Below are positions 1 through 10,097 of a stretch of DNA of 64,000 bases, piece after piece. This DNA is from Arachnopeziza araneosa. Taxonomy: Eukaryota; Ascomycota; Leotiomycetes; Helotiales; Arachnopezizaceae. Numbering within the stretch: the first letter of the stretch is position 1; every line of letters begins with the position of its first letter. The DNA is taken from positions 372,001-436,000 of the forward strand of contig QYAI01000097.1 of assembly GCA_003988855.1 (NCBI GenBank), in the 5' to 3' direction. Below the pieces are notes generated by a model. It made no database searches. It worked only from the letters and a program-made list of their open reading frames with translations, and was not told the origin of the DNA. A program made the position numbers and the translations under genes.

Positions 1-1283
1 AGCGACAAGTGGGTCGACACGATCGATCACGAGTTGTGAGCACCCAAATCGAAGAAAGTCTGATCCTTTGGCGGACCCTGTTTGAGCAGATACATCTTGG
101 GCGAGTAGCACCAAGAGTGCGAGTGCTGGTAAAACCATCTCTAAGTAAGATTGAATAGAGTTAAAGCCAAACTATGAAACAATTTGCAGCTCTCATAGCA
201 TTTTCAAGATGTTTATACGAAGGCAGGCGCTCGTTTTGACTATGTTGCCAATCTCGAGCAGTTTATCCATCATATTAATTTAGAAGTCTTGGAATACTCT
301 GGGTAAAGAAATTAATCAAGCGAAAATGTACGGCAATCGATCTCATCGGCACTTGTTGGTCGTTCAATCAAAGAACGACGCTTAATTTATGCTTATCTGT
401 AGGTCAAGGTTTGTGATATGCAAGTAGTTAGGTTATGAAGAACATGTGTTGGTTCCCGTAGAATTCTCTATTTTCTTCAATATTTTTAGGATTACATTCC
501 TAAATAACCAAAATGATGTGCATTTAAGGACCGGCATGGGTAAATTCACCCTAGTATACATATAATCAGATCTCGATAAAGTGCAATAAATCCGGTAATC
601 TCAGAAGACAGTTTTCCAAATTTGCTTCGAATACGGCAAGTCGGCGTCGCCACCCTGCTCAAACGCTACTCACCCTCGCTTCACCCTCTAGTGCTCTGCT
701 TAGGTTGCTCAGTCACCTCCCTGCTCTAATTCTGGGTAGCGAATCATAAAATGCTTACTGTCCGGCTCTACTATAGAAAAGTATATCAATATATGTATTT
801 TTAAGGGGACTAAGTCATTCCGAGAAAACTAAATAAGACCCCCCAACTCTAAAAAAATATATCGTTTGATCTCAATGCTGATTCTTCTCCTTGGAAAGCT
901 TGTTTTCCTTTTCCTCTAAGTGATCCACCTGTAGCAGATGACTTTAAAAGTATTTTTACATGACTTGCGAGTCCGTGCACTCTAGACTAGATTAGATAAA
1001 CCTGGTTTCCACGGCTTTGAATCTACTTGTTACCTACCTAGGTAGCTTAAACACGCCCGTAACGCATCCGTAAATCACTGCTTTTAAGATATATCGAGAG
1101 AGTCTAACAGCTTTAAAAAAAACCCCTGAGACGACGCGAGACCGATGGACTTCCGAGGACCAAAAACTGAGTTCTATTCGAGGCTCTAAAGCTGAAGAGA
1201 AGAGAACTTCAGTCCTGCTCCTGAAGGTAGGTATATATTAAATTTTATCATATAACTCAATTGCCACAAAAGATACTTTGATG
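1..1283. other. gene-poor AT-rich left edge
   Basis: I see no supported gene here. The first 39 bases read S-D-K-W-V-D-T-I-D-H-E-L then a stop on the plus strand, which could be the tail of a gene to the left, but it is too short to support. A palindromic TACCTACCTAGGTAGC lies at 1031-1046. Confidence 0.5.
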
Positions 1284-1868
1284 TCATGAATAGTAATTCC
1301 TCACCATCAATAGCAAAATTGTAATAATATCGTCTTTTCTTAAAAAGAAAAAGTGATCGCTTTTAGCAATAACAACGCACCGTAGCAGCTTGTAAGCAGA
1401 GGATCTTAGAATAACAATAATATTACTTATTCGGACCCAGTCTTTCTCAACTGACACTGAAGTCATGGTTGAGCATATCTTCTCGACGCAAGCTAAGACT
1501 GTAAGGAGGGCAAGCAGACCATTATTCCACCTAGAACCAAGAGCTAGTCGCCTGTCTGGGATGTAGAAAGCGATACACGAAGCCGCAACACCAAGCCGTT
1601 GGAAGACTATTATTTTGTACACGTTCAGCAAAAGTCGCTATATGATAAAAGTGTAGTCCTACTAATTGACACTCTCGTAACTTGAAATCGATTCGCTATA
1701 TGGATATAAGCCGAGGAATAGAGCAAAGGTAAAGGCGGAAAGGCCATAAGTCAATGCATACAGAGACATGGGCTTCAGCTTTCCAGGAAAGACGGCAACA
1801 AGATATAAGACTGCACCGAACTCAAATACTCGAAAGTTCCGTGTCGACAAGATGGCAAGGAGACTCAT
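1284..1868 (-). pseudogene. ferroportin (SLC40 iron exporter) remnant
   Basis: Ferroportin is a multi-pass membrane iron exporter. Two minus-strand segments match its N-terminal third. 1868-1662 encodes LSTRNFRVFEFGAVLYLVAV, then a G-K-L-K-P-M-S-L-Y-A-L stretch typical of the first helices. 1631-1284 encodes VFQRLGVAASCIAFYIP, later LLALLTVLACVEKICSTM and SVEKDWV, the family's conserved region around helices 3-4. The segments are in different frames with no convincing splice junction, the sequence after SVEKDWV is unrelated, and the rest of the ~450-500 residue family length is missing. I read it as a truncated, decayed copy. Family assignment rests on remembered conservation of these motifs. 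Confidence 0.7.
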
Positions 1869-1974
1869 TCATTTCTTGTCTGAAATTGGTTTTCGCTAAT
1901 TTTATGGCTTATGAATGTCTCATACGCGCTGGAAGACCGTTAGGTTTACTCCTGTTTGCTATATATAGGGTGAA

Positions 1975-2390
1975 AGCTGTACCTTTTTCAGTCGTATGTT
2001 GGACTCTATTGTATTCACGAAACATAGGAGCTGCAAATTTCTTTACTTGAGCAGAACGGAAATCCCGCGGTCAGAGTAATCACTTGGTGATATAGCGAAC
2101 TCCATAATTCTAAGGCTCGCTGAAACTCCGTGGTGGCACTCGTGAATGTCTAAATTCGCGTTAGAAAACCCTTTAATCTATTTCTTTTTATTCTGTATAA
2201 GGAATAACTGTACCTTTTTCAGTCGTAGCTTGCTCACTATGATATTTACGAAACACATGAGAGTACCGTCAGGTATTTCCTTGAGCAGAACAGAAATATA
2301 GCGTCCGTAATGGTCTTTGGCCGGTACTGCGAACTCCGTAGTTTTAAGATACGCGGAAATTCCGCTACGGCAGCTTCCCTTGCCTGTATC
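1975..2390 (-). repeat. two-copy diverged direct repeat, coding-like
   Basis: About 1975-2155 and 2207-2390 are two direct copies of one sequence, for example both contain GTACCTTTTTCAGTCGTA. Read on the minus strand both give the same diverged peptide pattern, G-[VI]-S-A-x-L early, E-F-A in the middle, then I-S-V-L-L-K and finally C-F-V-N-x-I and R-L-K-K-V-Q. Copy 1 has a stop right after SVLLK; copy 2 is open over about 72 codons. I do not recognise the protein. Confidence 0.6.
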
Positions 2391-3108
2391 GAACAATTAT
2401 GGAAATATTTTGGCTGAGGTGGCAGAGCAAAGTGGGATAGATAAAATCCCTAGATTTGTGATCACATTCCACCAATATCTCAGCCACGTTCTATGCTGTG
2501 GTACCGCTCTGCTTTGTAATTGAATCGGGGTAGATAACGAGGTGACTCATAACAATGTTTTCGCCACGGCACATCCAGCTAGATTGATGAGCTTGATATC
2601 TGTCATGTGTAAGAAGTGAGCTCACTTTTCTTTTTGCGGTTTCGCTTAAAACAACAATATATGCTCCAAGCGACTCGGAGCTCCTTATCTAACAATTAGT
2701 CATGATAGGTTGGTGATGTTAATGCTATGGGAAGATATATCTACTTTTAATTTAAGCGGTTATTCGGATCTTGATCATCAAGACCGTTATGTGCGTAGGT
2801 AGGTGAGTGCTATAGAGCAACGGCTAGCGAAATGTAGCGGAGGTTAGATACGTGCGGTCGGGATCGGTGGCGATTTGCTAATGTATAAATGCAACCTTTG
2901 AACTCTCGGAGTTTCATCTTTACTACGAAGAGCCAACCACACAAGCAATGGCTTCTAAGATTCCCAACGACATGATATTCTACTAGTACATTCAGTCCCC
3001 GTATTCTCGCCGAGTGTATTAGTATCTTCTCCTTCGCGGCATTGATCATGCCTCATGTGTATGACTATTCCACTCCAAGGAAAATTTCTAGTAACAGAGG
3101 TGTCCTAG
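2391..3108. other. no supported gene
   Basis: Only short open frames without recognisable similarity. The stretch just upstream of the glutathione transferase remnant would be expected to encode its N-terminus but does not do so in a readable frame. Confidence 0.5.
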
Positions 3109-3732
3109 ATCCAACCGCGCATTCTCCCCCGTCCCGACCTCGAACTTCTGAATGTGAATTACCGACACATCCCCCTACTAAGCATTGGTAGGAATATGTA
3201 CCTCGACAGCCGTTACATAATCCGCAAACTTGAGACCCTTTTTCCGGATGGTGCGATCGGCGCTCGCACTCCCGAGCATAGCTTCATTCAAAAGCTCCTC
3301 GACCGCTGGACAACAGATGCAGGTGTTTTAATAGAGCCGTACAACTGATCCCAATGAACCTTCTAAGCATGAGCGATCCGAAATTTATCAACGATAGAGA
3401 GGATTATGGGCTGATGATACCTAGTATTAAAGAAAGGGAGAAGATAAGACCTGAGGCCACAGTTATGATAAGGGATTGTTTTGAGGTTCTGGAGACCACT
3501 ATCTTGGCGGATGGAAGAGACTGGGTTTTGGCGAAGAGAAACCGAGTTTAGGAGATATTGAAGGTAGATTGTGTCTTTTATGTCTGCTGAACGGGATCGT
3601 TGCCAATGGATTCTAGCCATTTGGCCGTTTCATTGGCTACTGAATATGAAGACTGCTCTGCAAGATGTGATTTCGGCGAAGACGTTTCCGAAGGTTTTCG
3701 CGCAGATTGAGAGCGATGATGACAAGCCTTAA
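3109..3732 (+). pseudogene. glutathione S-transferase-like remnant
   Basis: The translation begins IQPRILPRPDLELLNVNYR, continues with SIGRNMYLDSRYIIRKLETL and ends the first frame at GVLIEPYN (stop ~3346). This is the thioredoxin-fold N-domain of the fungal GST family with a C-terminal DUF7962-type domain. The C-domain resumes in another frame (SDPKFINDREDY from ~3372, then EVLETTILADGRDWVL), stops at ~3551, and resumes in a third frame as WILAIWPFHWLL and TFPKVFAQIE before TAA at 3730-3732. At least two frameshifts or stops, a missing N-terminal start and a short C-terminus make this a pseudogene. Confidence 0.8.
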
Positions 3733-4759
3733 CATACAAATGACAGTTATAATTTGGAATTTCTATGTATTCTATAAAATCAGATTTTGTATTGGCGAAA
3801 CAAATGGCAGCAGGTCATCTCAAAGATTGCTTTATGGAGCCGGAAGCGACAAATGTGTGATTGCTATCAAAAAGATGGGCAGCCCCTAACGAGCAAGGAA
3901 AGCTTCAAGTAAATGATACAGACATTTTTTGCTGATCAGTAATTTTGTGATATGATCCTCAAAGTGTCTTGGAGGGCAGGAGACGGAGGATGGAGCAGGT
4001 CAGAGACATTGGATGGCGGCGGTATTAATGCACAAGGCTTGGTGGAGAGCCATTTTCTTCTCCCTAGATGTAATCAGTGCGGATAGGAACGCGGACCGTT
4101 CTCGAGTTGGGGATAAATGATCCACTAGGTGCGAGTGCCATCCCCCGCTACAGTAGAGCTCCAAGAGCTCGTGCCGCTCTGGTCACCAAGTGTGTTCCCT
4201 TTTCAGGGAAGCCAAACCTGAATAAGGTTCGAGCCGTTGACCAAGCTGACCGGATATGGTAAAGTGCAAGAGGGGAATTTTTCTTCATTCCCGTAAACGT
4301 CAGTGGCTTGACTGGCCTGATATGGCCAGGGATAGCTCGCAGGCGTATATGGCAAGACGGGGGGGGCATGCGTGGAGCAGCCACGACTGAAAATATCCCA
4401 CCTGCGGGAAGATAGGGTTACACTGCTGCAGGAATGTTCCGAGGGCGTATGGGGGAGAGCTCTCTTTCGCTCCTGTCAACGTCAGCGGCTTGACTAAGCA
4501 GGCTGGATGCAGTTAGGTAGACCTCGCCGGCGCATACACCAGCACGAAACTCACCTGCGGGATAAACAAGTATGCTCTGTAGGAAATGCGCAGTCAAAAC
4601 GTATAAGGCGAGGGCTTTCAACCGAGAGATTCTTCATTTTCATGGAGGATATTTTATCTCGGTACCCTCCCAATCGCCCCACCCCAAACGCAGCTTTTAT
4701 ACCTGACAACCCTGCTGAAAAAACTACATTTTTTTGGCGACAATTGATCCTCAGCAAAT
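3733..4759. other. intergenic stretch with degenerate direct repeats
   Basis: No gene seen. Two related blocks occur at about 4298-4411 and 4478-4563. They share AACGTCAG[TC]GGCTTGACT near the start and C[CT]CACCTGCGGGA near the end. The second block lies about 200 bp upstream of the secreted-protein start at 4760. Confidence 0.45.
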
Positions 4760-5097
4760 ATGAAGTTTACAACATCTTTTTTGACACTATGCATTGCTCT
4801 GGCCTCCATGAGCGGGGCTGAAGCAAAATGCAATGCCGACGGGTACGTTTTAAATTCTTTTCTGAAGTTCGTCCCTTACATATCCGCTGATTTTCATGAT
4901 GAAGCTGTCTCCGTGCTCTGTACCCCACGCGGGACCCTGCGAGACTCGCTTCAGGGGCTTCATTTTGCGCAACATACATCGCCGCCAAGCGAACCGACAT
5001 CAGTGGTGCTCCAGCAGCTGCAACCAAGGCGTGCGGCACAAAGCCATCAGTGTATAGCTCAGCATGTACTTGCATTCCTATCGCACCAACACCATAA
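4760..5097 (+). CDS. small secreted cysteine-rich protein
   Basis: Two exons, 4760-4842 and 4905-5097, joined across a 62 bp intron (GTACGT...AAG), give 91 residues. The ATG opens a signal peptide (MKFTTSFLTLCIALASMSGA, cleavage near EAK). The mature part has six cysteines, in C-N-A-D-G-C, A-S-F-C-A-T-Y, T-K-A-C-G, and S-A-C-T-C-I before a Pro-rich end (PIAPTP). This arrangement is common in small secreted proteins of filamentous ascomycetes, some of which act at the host or substrate interface; no function can be assigned here. Reading through the intron in frame gives a longer open frame without the cysteine pattern, so splicing is preferred. Confidence 0.75.
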
Positions 5098-5469
5098 GTG
5101 CTGCGCTGGGAAATCAAGCAATCTAGAGCGAGAGAGACCAGAGATTAGTGGAGTGGGAGCATGGTTCGTAGCTCGTGGATGGAAGTGTGCACACAACCTT
5201 AAAGAAGGTTTCTTCGTCGTCATCAAACACAGCATATACAGTAGATAGGAGTATCTAATATGACAACAGCTACTTCAATTGAGTTTATTTCTGTGATTCC
5301 TAGTATCGTGGGCTCTGATTACATTTCTCTCGTGCCGGTTTCATTTTGAAGTGCGTCGTTTCTGTCGGTTCACGATAAACCTAGGTTGTCCGTATTGGCC
5401 GGTTTACCCTGGATACTGGACTCCTCACGTTGTGGAGGGGTCTGTATCGGTGGGTTAAGTTGGCTTGTA
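5098..5469. other. no gene seen
   Basis: 3' flank of the small secreted protein and the missing C-terminal part of the PAQR relic; nothing recognisable. Confidence 0.5.
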
Positions 5470-6246
5470 TTAGAAAGAAGGATGGAGGCTATTGACCATT
5501 GTCAAACCATACAAACGTATACCATGTATCACTGGAATGACCGCTGAAAGCCCCAGTGATACGAACATCGCAGCATGAAACGTCCTCCACTTTGGCGCTC
5601 GAACTGCAGGGTTCACAGAAAGGTATGCACATACTGCTCCGAAAACGGTAATCCGCACCGCTAAATTTAGCAATAAAACCTTTAAATAAATAGAGAAAAG
5701 AATCACCATCGTGCAATACGTGATTTTGGTGTGGCGCTCACAATACCATCCATAATAGATGATCGACACTATACTACCCCAAACCAAGTACACAATGCCG
5801 AGTAAATCTAGCTTATTCCCAAGATTATTTACCTTCGGTGAGTGGTTTGATAGGGTGTGGTATTTCGCACTCATACCTAAAGCATATGGCCGGGCTGAGG
5901 AAGAAGGAGCTCATTGCTAGCACGTCTGACCACGATGCAGCGATATGGCGGGTTCTAGCAGCACTGAAGATGGCAAGGCAATCATTTCAATAAGGCGTGT
6001 GTACATGTTCACAGACTCGTTATATACGTAGGTTAAGCTCTAGATGGATTTGATATGCGAGTTAGAAGCTGGGCAGTATCCACTATGGATGTGTTGATTG
6101 TCTTGTTGCCAGGCAGGTAGGTCATCCCAAAGGAGCAGAATTGGATTCTTTGCTCGGTTAACGGTGTTTTCTGCCGCGCCTGCTGCTTTCTCCACCATAC
6201 TGTTACTGGGCAGTGTCATCTTGCGTTGAAGTTCGTGATGGTTCAT
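5470..6246 (-). pseudogene. broken PAQR/Izh-type (adiponectin receptor-hemolysin III) gene
   Basis: PAQR proteins are seven-helix membrane proteins; yeast Izh members affect zinc and lipid homeostasis. The ATG at 6246 starts a cytoplasmic N-terminus with LLLWDDLPAWQQDNQHIHSG, a family hallmark. The frame then meets TAG after SHIKSI, while the same frame continues with SLTYVYNESVNMYT, which matches the next conserved block. Homology then moves to another frame (SDVLAMSSFFLSPAICF) and, after an extra T near 5877, to a third (GMSAKYHTLSNHS, then NKLDLLGIVYLVWGS and MFVSLGLSAVIPVIHG). The last helices are missing; the frame ends at 5470. One stop, at least two frameshifts and truncation indicate a pseudogene. 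Confidence 0.85.
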
Positions 6247-6926
6247 GATTTGCTTCCGAGTTTAGTTCTTAAAAATCATTACGACAGATGAGATCGTCCC
6301 TGGAGGAAAGTGTGCAAGCCGCTAGCTACTGAAACCTGTGGACGAGCAGGGAAGGAACGGTCGGGAATGTGTGTATAAAAGAGGGTTTCACGTCAGATTC
6401 TCTTTTGATGAATCAACATCACTTTACCCTTCTAATCAATATCACTGTTTTTCTAAACCGTTATCTGAAGGGGCTCACAAGCTAAGAATTGCGATGTGGT
6501 CACCTTCCCAGATTTAGTGATATGTGAGGGAGAATCAAGACAGAATCAATTCTACCTTGCATTGTTTCTCAGATCGAACAAGTAAGTAGAGCTAGTAAAG
6601 GCGTCAGCTCCCTTCTCTAGCCCCCGAATAGCTTTTTCCATGGCGCATTGACTGTGGAACGAATCATGGCACCACCATCAAGAGCTGTATACTGTAGAGC
6701 AATCCACTTTGATTTCAAAACTCTACTATATGCAAAAGAGATGATTAGTTGCCATATGAGATCACCGAGTGCAGGCACCCGTGTTACATTGACCACAAGC
6801 CTGAGGATGGGCGGAGAGTGAGAGGTAGGTTATTGAGATTGATGATAAAGATAGATGGGTTTGTATCAACTGTATCTAGCGCACTATGGGGTCTCTCTGT
6901 CTCAAAACTTTTTACTCATGCTGATA
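6247..6926. other. intergenic region containing a promoter-like dispersed repeat
   Basis: No gene supported. The stretch 6340-6475 has an inverted relative near 62240-62360 and carries a TATA-like box (see separate entry). Confidence 0.5.
6340..6475 (+). repeat. promoter-like dispersed repeat, copy 1
   Basis: The core TAAAAGAGGGTTTCACGTCA, followed by GATTCTCT, is identical in the inverted copy near 62300. Weaker similarity extends on both sides, including GGAAGGA upstream and ATCAACATC downstream. A TATAAAA box at 6374-6380 is present here; the partner has CATAAAA. No sizeable ORF follows directly. Confidence 0.65.
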
Positions 6927-8173
6927 TTAACAGGTCGTTGCGGCGCTATCACTTCGTAAGTAGTCGAGACAAATGCCAGCCTTCTTTTTCATAATTTCCA
7001 GCTTTCCAGAAAGTGTTTCGCTCTGGGATGGAGGTTTATGCTGGTACCATCTGCCATAATCTGTAGAATGGTATGTCATACCCATGTCCTCGCATGAAAC
7101 CTTTTCCATTCTTTGGATGACCTCTGATATGGGGACTTCGAGCATCTTCATTGACGTGAATTCGGTTAGAAGCAGTTGATAACTGTCGCCGCAAGTTTTG
7201 CCCCAGCCACAAGAACAGCGGGAATTCTTTCCATCGATTAATAATTGGTTCAATTGCGCTCGCATTCGGGTCCTTCGCTCTTCTAATAGGTCTTGAAAAG
7301 TAAGTTTTGGACTGTATATCTTTCCACTACATGTTACGAACTCACCTGACCAGCTATCACGTGATGGACCCCAGGCCTTGGCAAGAGGGTCCAACATGAC
7401 GAAGCTCTATATAAGTGATGGCTTCCTCCATCGTAGATAGGAGCTTCGTGCTCAACTTAACTGATCAATTCTACTCTATTGATTCTACTCTACAACTCAA
7501 CTGTTCATTCACGCGCTTGTGGCCCCTTATCCTTATTCTTGATCCTAAACCAAGACAGCCTCCAGAGGAACCCTGGAAGTAGTCGTAACACTACACCAGT
7601 AGGCTGATACATACCGAATGTTCTACCAGGCAGAATTTGAACAGTAGTCTCATCATTGAAGAATTCCATGTACGATCTTTCGTAACGAAGGATAAGCTCT
7701 AGGGAGTGGGCTACAAAAATGTCCGAGTCGCCGAATAAAAACGCCGCAGCTAGGAAATATCCCATGTCTATCCTCTCCGCATTATCTCTGGGCTGTAGCC
7801 ACTGAACACTAGCGAATCTAAGGGCGACATGAAGATCGTATTTATCAACTACAATGAAAATTCCTAGAACCTCTTTGGGTGTTAGGGTCTGCGGTATATC
7901 ATCATTGCGATGGTGGATGAGGCAACAGATTGTTCGCAATGCATCGGCATCGTCCTCCACTAGTGGAACTTCCCGTGGAGACTCTTCGGAAAGCCCTTGA
8001 CCTTCACTCCATTCGGGTCCAAACATGGCGTCGAAGACTTTTGAGGCCGACCGAAGGCACTGAGAGTGAACTCTCAGTCGTAGGTTCTGAAGTCCAACTA
8101 CCAGGACAACATCGCCATGCGGACAAATGTCTGAGGCTAGGTCTGACCGTTTGCGATGATCTGCTGTATCCAT
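6927..8173 (-). CDS. BTB/POZ domain protein
   Basis: Two exons, 8173-7615 and 7291-6927, give 307 residues. The N-terminal half is a BTB domain: it opens with ASDICPHGDVVLVVG, then LRVHSQCLRSASKVFDAMFG and a Pro-Leu-Val-Glu-Asp segment, then ALRTICCLIHHRNDDIPQTL, ending with YDLHVALRFASVQWL. BTB domains mediate dimerisation or Cullin-3 recruitment; this fungal-specific form has no known target. The second exon begins LLEERRTRMRAQ and has RCSCGWGKTC and VPISEVIQRMEK, the usual C-terminal part of these proteins. The 323 bp intron is long for this window; without splicing the first exon would read to 7505 and lack the conserved tail. The first in-frame ATG is at 8173. Confidence 0.8.
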
Positions 8174-8454
8174 GCTAAACCTGGCACGGTGGAAATGCTG
8201 AGCAAGCACGGAAGAAACACGAAGCAGGACTTGCCTTCGAGCTGAGGCTCAACGCACGGGCCCAACATTGTCCTAAACGAGAGCCCCGATAAGGGAGCAC
8301 TTTACTGCACGTATGGTAGTTGTCACTGATAACTCAGAAGGGGAAACAAGTTGTTTTCATTGCTTGATTCGAATGAAACTATCTCGGCATCAAAAGAGCG
8401 GTCCATCTCACGTCATTCTCCTCGTAACATCACCCACAAAGTCTCCCAGCTTCC

Positions 8455-9272
8455 TTAACCAGTCCAAACAGCGGGCCCAGGAGGTGTGTACGCGCTAGCC
8501 GCGGCGAGACTGTTGATATTGACCAAGATTCCCGGATCATTAGTCTTATACGCACCGGGAAAGGCGACAAGAGGCCCGGGTTTGCCGGTTCCGGTGCTAG
8601 TGATGGTCACCTGCGAACAGGCGAGATAGAATTGAGCTCCGCCGGCTTGATTTGCCAGATGGAGCGCGATCTGTTCGACGCGCAGGAGGTAGTCTCCGGG
8701 AGGGGTGGCGAGAGGGATGGTTGCGTTGACGGAGTAATACCAGTCTGTTGACGTCAGTACTTTTTTTATTCAAAGGTTGCTAGCGGAGCAGTGACTATGG
8801 AATCAGAACGTACTGTTTCCAGGCCATGCAAGTTGCTTGTCAGTCCCCATTGTTGGTAAAGACTCATAGAACTTGAACCAGACACTTCCCGATCCATCCC
8901 AGGAACTAGCACTCTGTCCCTCAGGGACCTTTGCCAGGTAGAACAGCCATGGTCCTGGGTGGTTCACCTGCTGTGAGGATATGTAGTGGATAGTCGCTCC
9001 TGCCGGAACTTGTGCTATTTGAGCAGCATTGGTGGCTTGGTAGCATCTGATGTCGGGAGAGGAGACAGACGTGACACCGGACTTCGATTGTGCGTTCTTA
9101 GTTTCTCGCGTCACAAGCCAGTCCTTGGTGTCGGCATCAACGCCATTCACGACGAGTCTAGGAAAGGTATCTGGAACATGTCAGCTATTATAAGGCGAGG
9201 AAAAGTCCTTGTTATCATACAGTGGGCTTGCACTGCTGTTGCTGCAAGAATTAGGCAAGTAATTAACTGCAT
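8455..9272 (-). CDS. AA9 lytic polysaccharide monooxygenase
   Basis: Copper enzyme that oxidatively cleaves cellulose or related glucans outside the cell. Three exons, 9272-9221, 9170-8814 and 8744-8455, joined over 50 and 69 bp introns, give 232 residues. The signal peptide MQLITCLILAATAVQA ends directly before His, which becomes the N-terminal histidine of the copper brace (mature start HYTFPRLVVNG). The second brace histidine is in VNHPGPWLFYL. The C-terminal exon carries LLRVEQIALH and GGAQFYLAC, supplying the conserved His, Gln and axial Tyr, then DPGILVNI and a YTPPGPAVW end. There is no cellulose-binding module. All key residues are present, so it should be active. The last exon is easily missed because it has no start codon. 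Confidence 0.92.
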
Positions 9273-9325
9273 CGTGAAGTCTTGGAAAGGAGATTTTACT
9301 TAGAGGGCAGAAACCGACATAAACA

Positions 9326-9342
9326 GTGGTATATATGCCAGC
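9326..9342 (-). promoter_or_regulatory. TATA-like box upstream of the AA9 gene
   Basis: On the minus strand this reads GCATATATACCAC, about 60 bp upstream of the AA9 start codon at 9272. Position and sequence suit a TATA element; no experiment supports it. Confidence 0.35.
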
Positions 9343-10097
9343 AAAGGCAATATATTAAACTCTATCCCCGGATCGGCAGAACATGAGCGTGATCAGTTTT
9401 TCTTATTTGCGGCAGTTGAATGAGCTTCCGAATTGGTGGGCGACGTTTCGTCGGTAGTGCCTACTAGTGCCAGGATAGGGTAGGCAATTCAAGAAGCTGG
9501 GGTTGGTGTTTATCCTGATGAAGGTTTCGGGTATGTGACGATGTAATCCCGAAGCGTCTGATTTGCTGGATTATGTTTCGCCAACGGGTTAAAATTTCTC
9601 TGTCAAATACGCATCAGTAGACTTGAGCAAGATTCAAACCTAACAATTGCTTCACTGACATAGTCATAGAAATGCACTCATAATTCATCCTCCTTTTCTT
9701 CAAATCTGACTTATCTTCAAAGCGATCATCATGTAATGTTGCCCTTGAGTAACTCACTATAAAACTTGAACAGCTCCAATCCAATTTATTACGCATGACT
9801 ACCTAGGTAGACGACTATTGAAACTAAAATTTTGTGAAAATCACGTGCTCGAGCCACGAGAGAGGCATCGCACTGCTTGAGCCTATAAAGTTGAACGGAT
9901 CTCTCCAAAGAGCATCTAAAATCGCGTAGGGGAGTAGCATGGTGGAGTATTTCTATCTTCTTGAGCAAATGAGAATATGTAAGATGAAGGAGAAAAGTTG
10001 TTTGGACGGAAGAGGAACGCTCTTGGAGGCACACCATATATGGAAAACTATATTTGTTTCTGTAAATAAACCTGACTGTATCGCTGTAGAGTGATAT
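9343..10097. other. intergenic, no supported gene
   Basis: Short open frames at 9614-10037 lack recognisable similarity and begin at non-ATG codons or inside AT-rich sequence. A CTACCTAGGTAG palindrome is at 9799-9810. Confidence 0.5.

Noticed and set aside
1..39. Possible C-terminal tail of a gene entering from the left
   Set aside because: Twelve codons before a stop are not enough to support a coding call.
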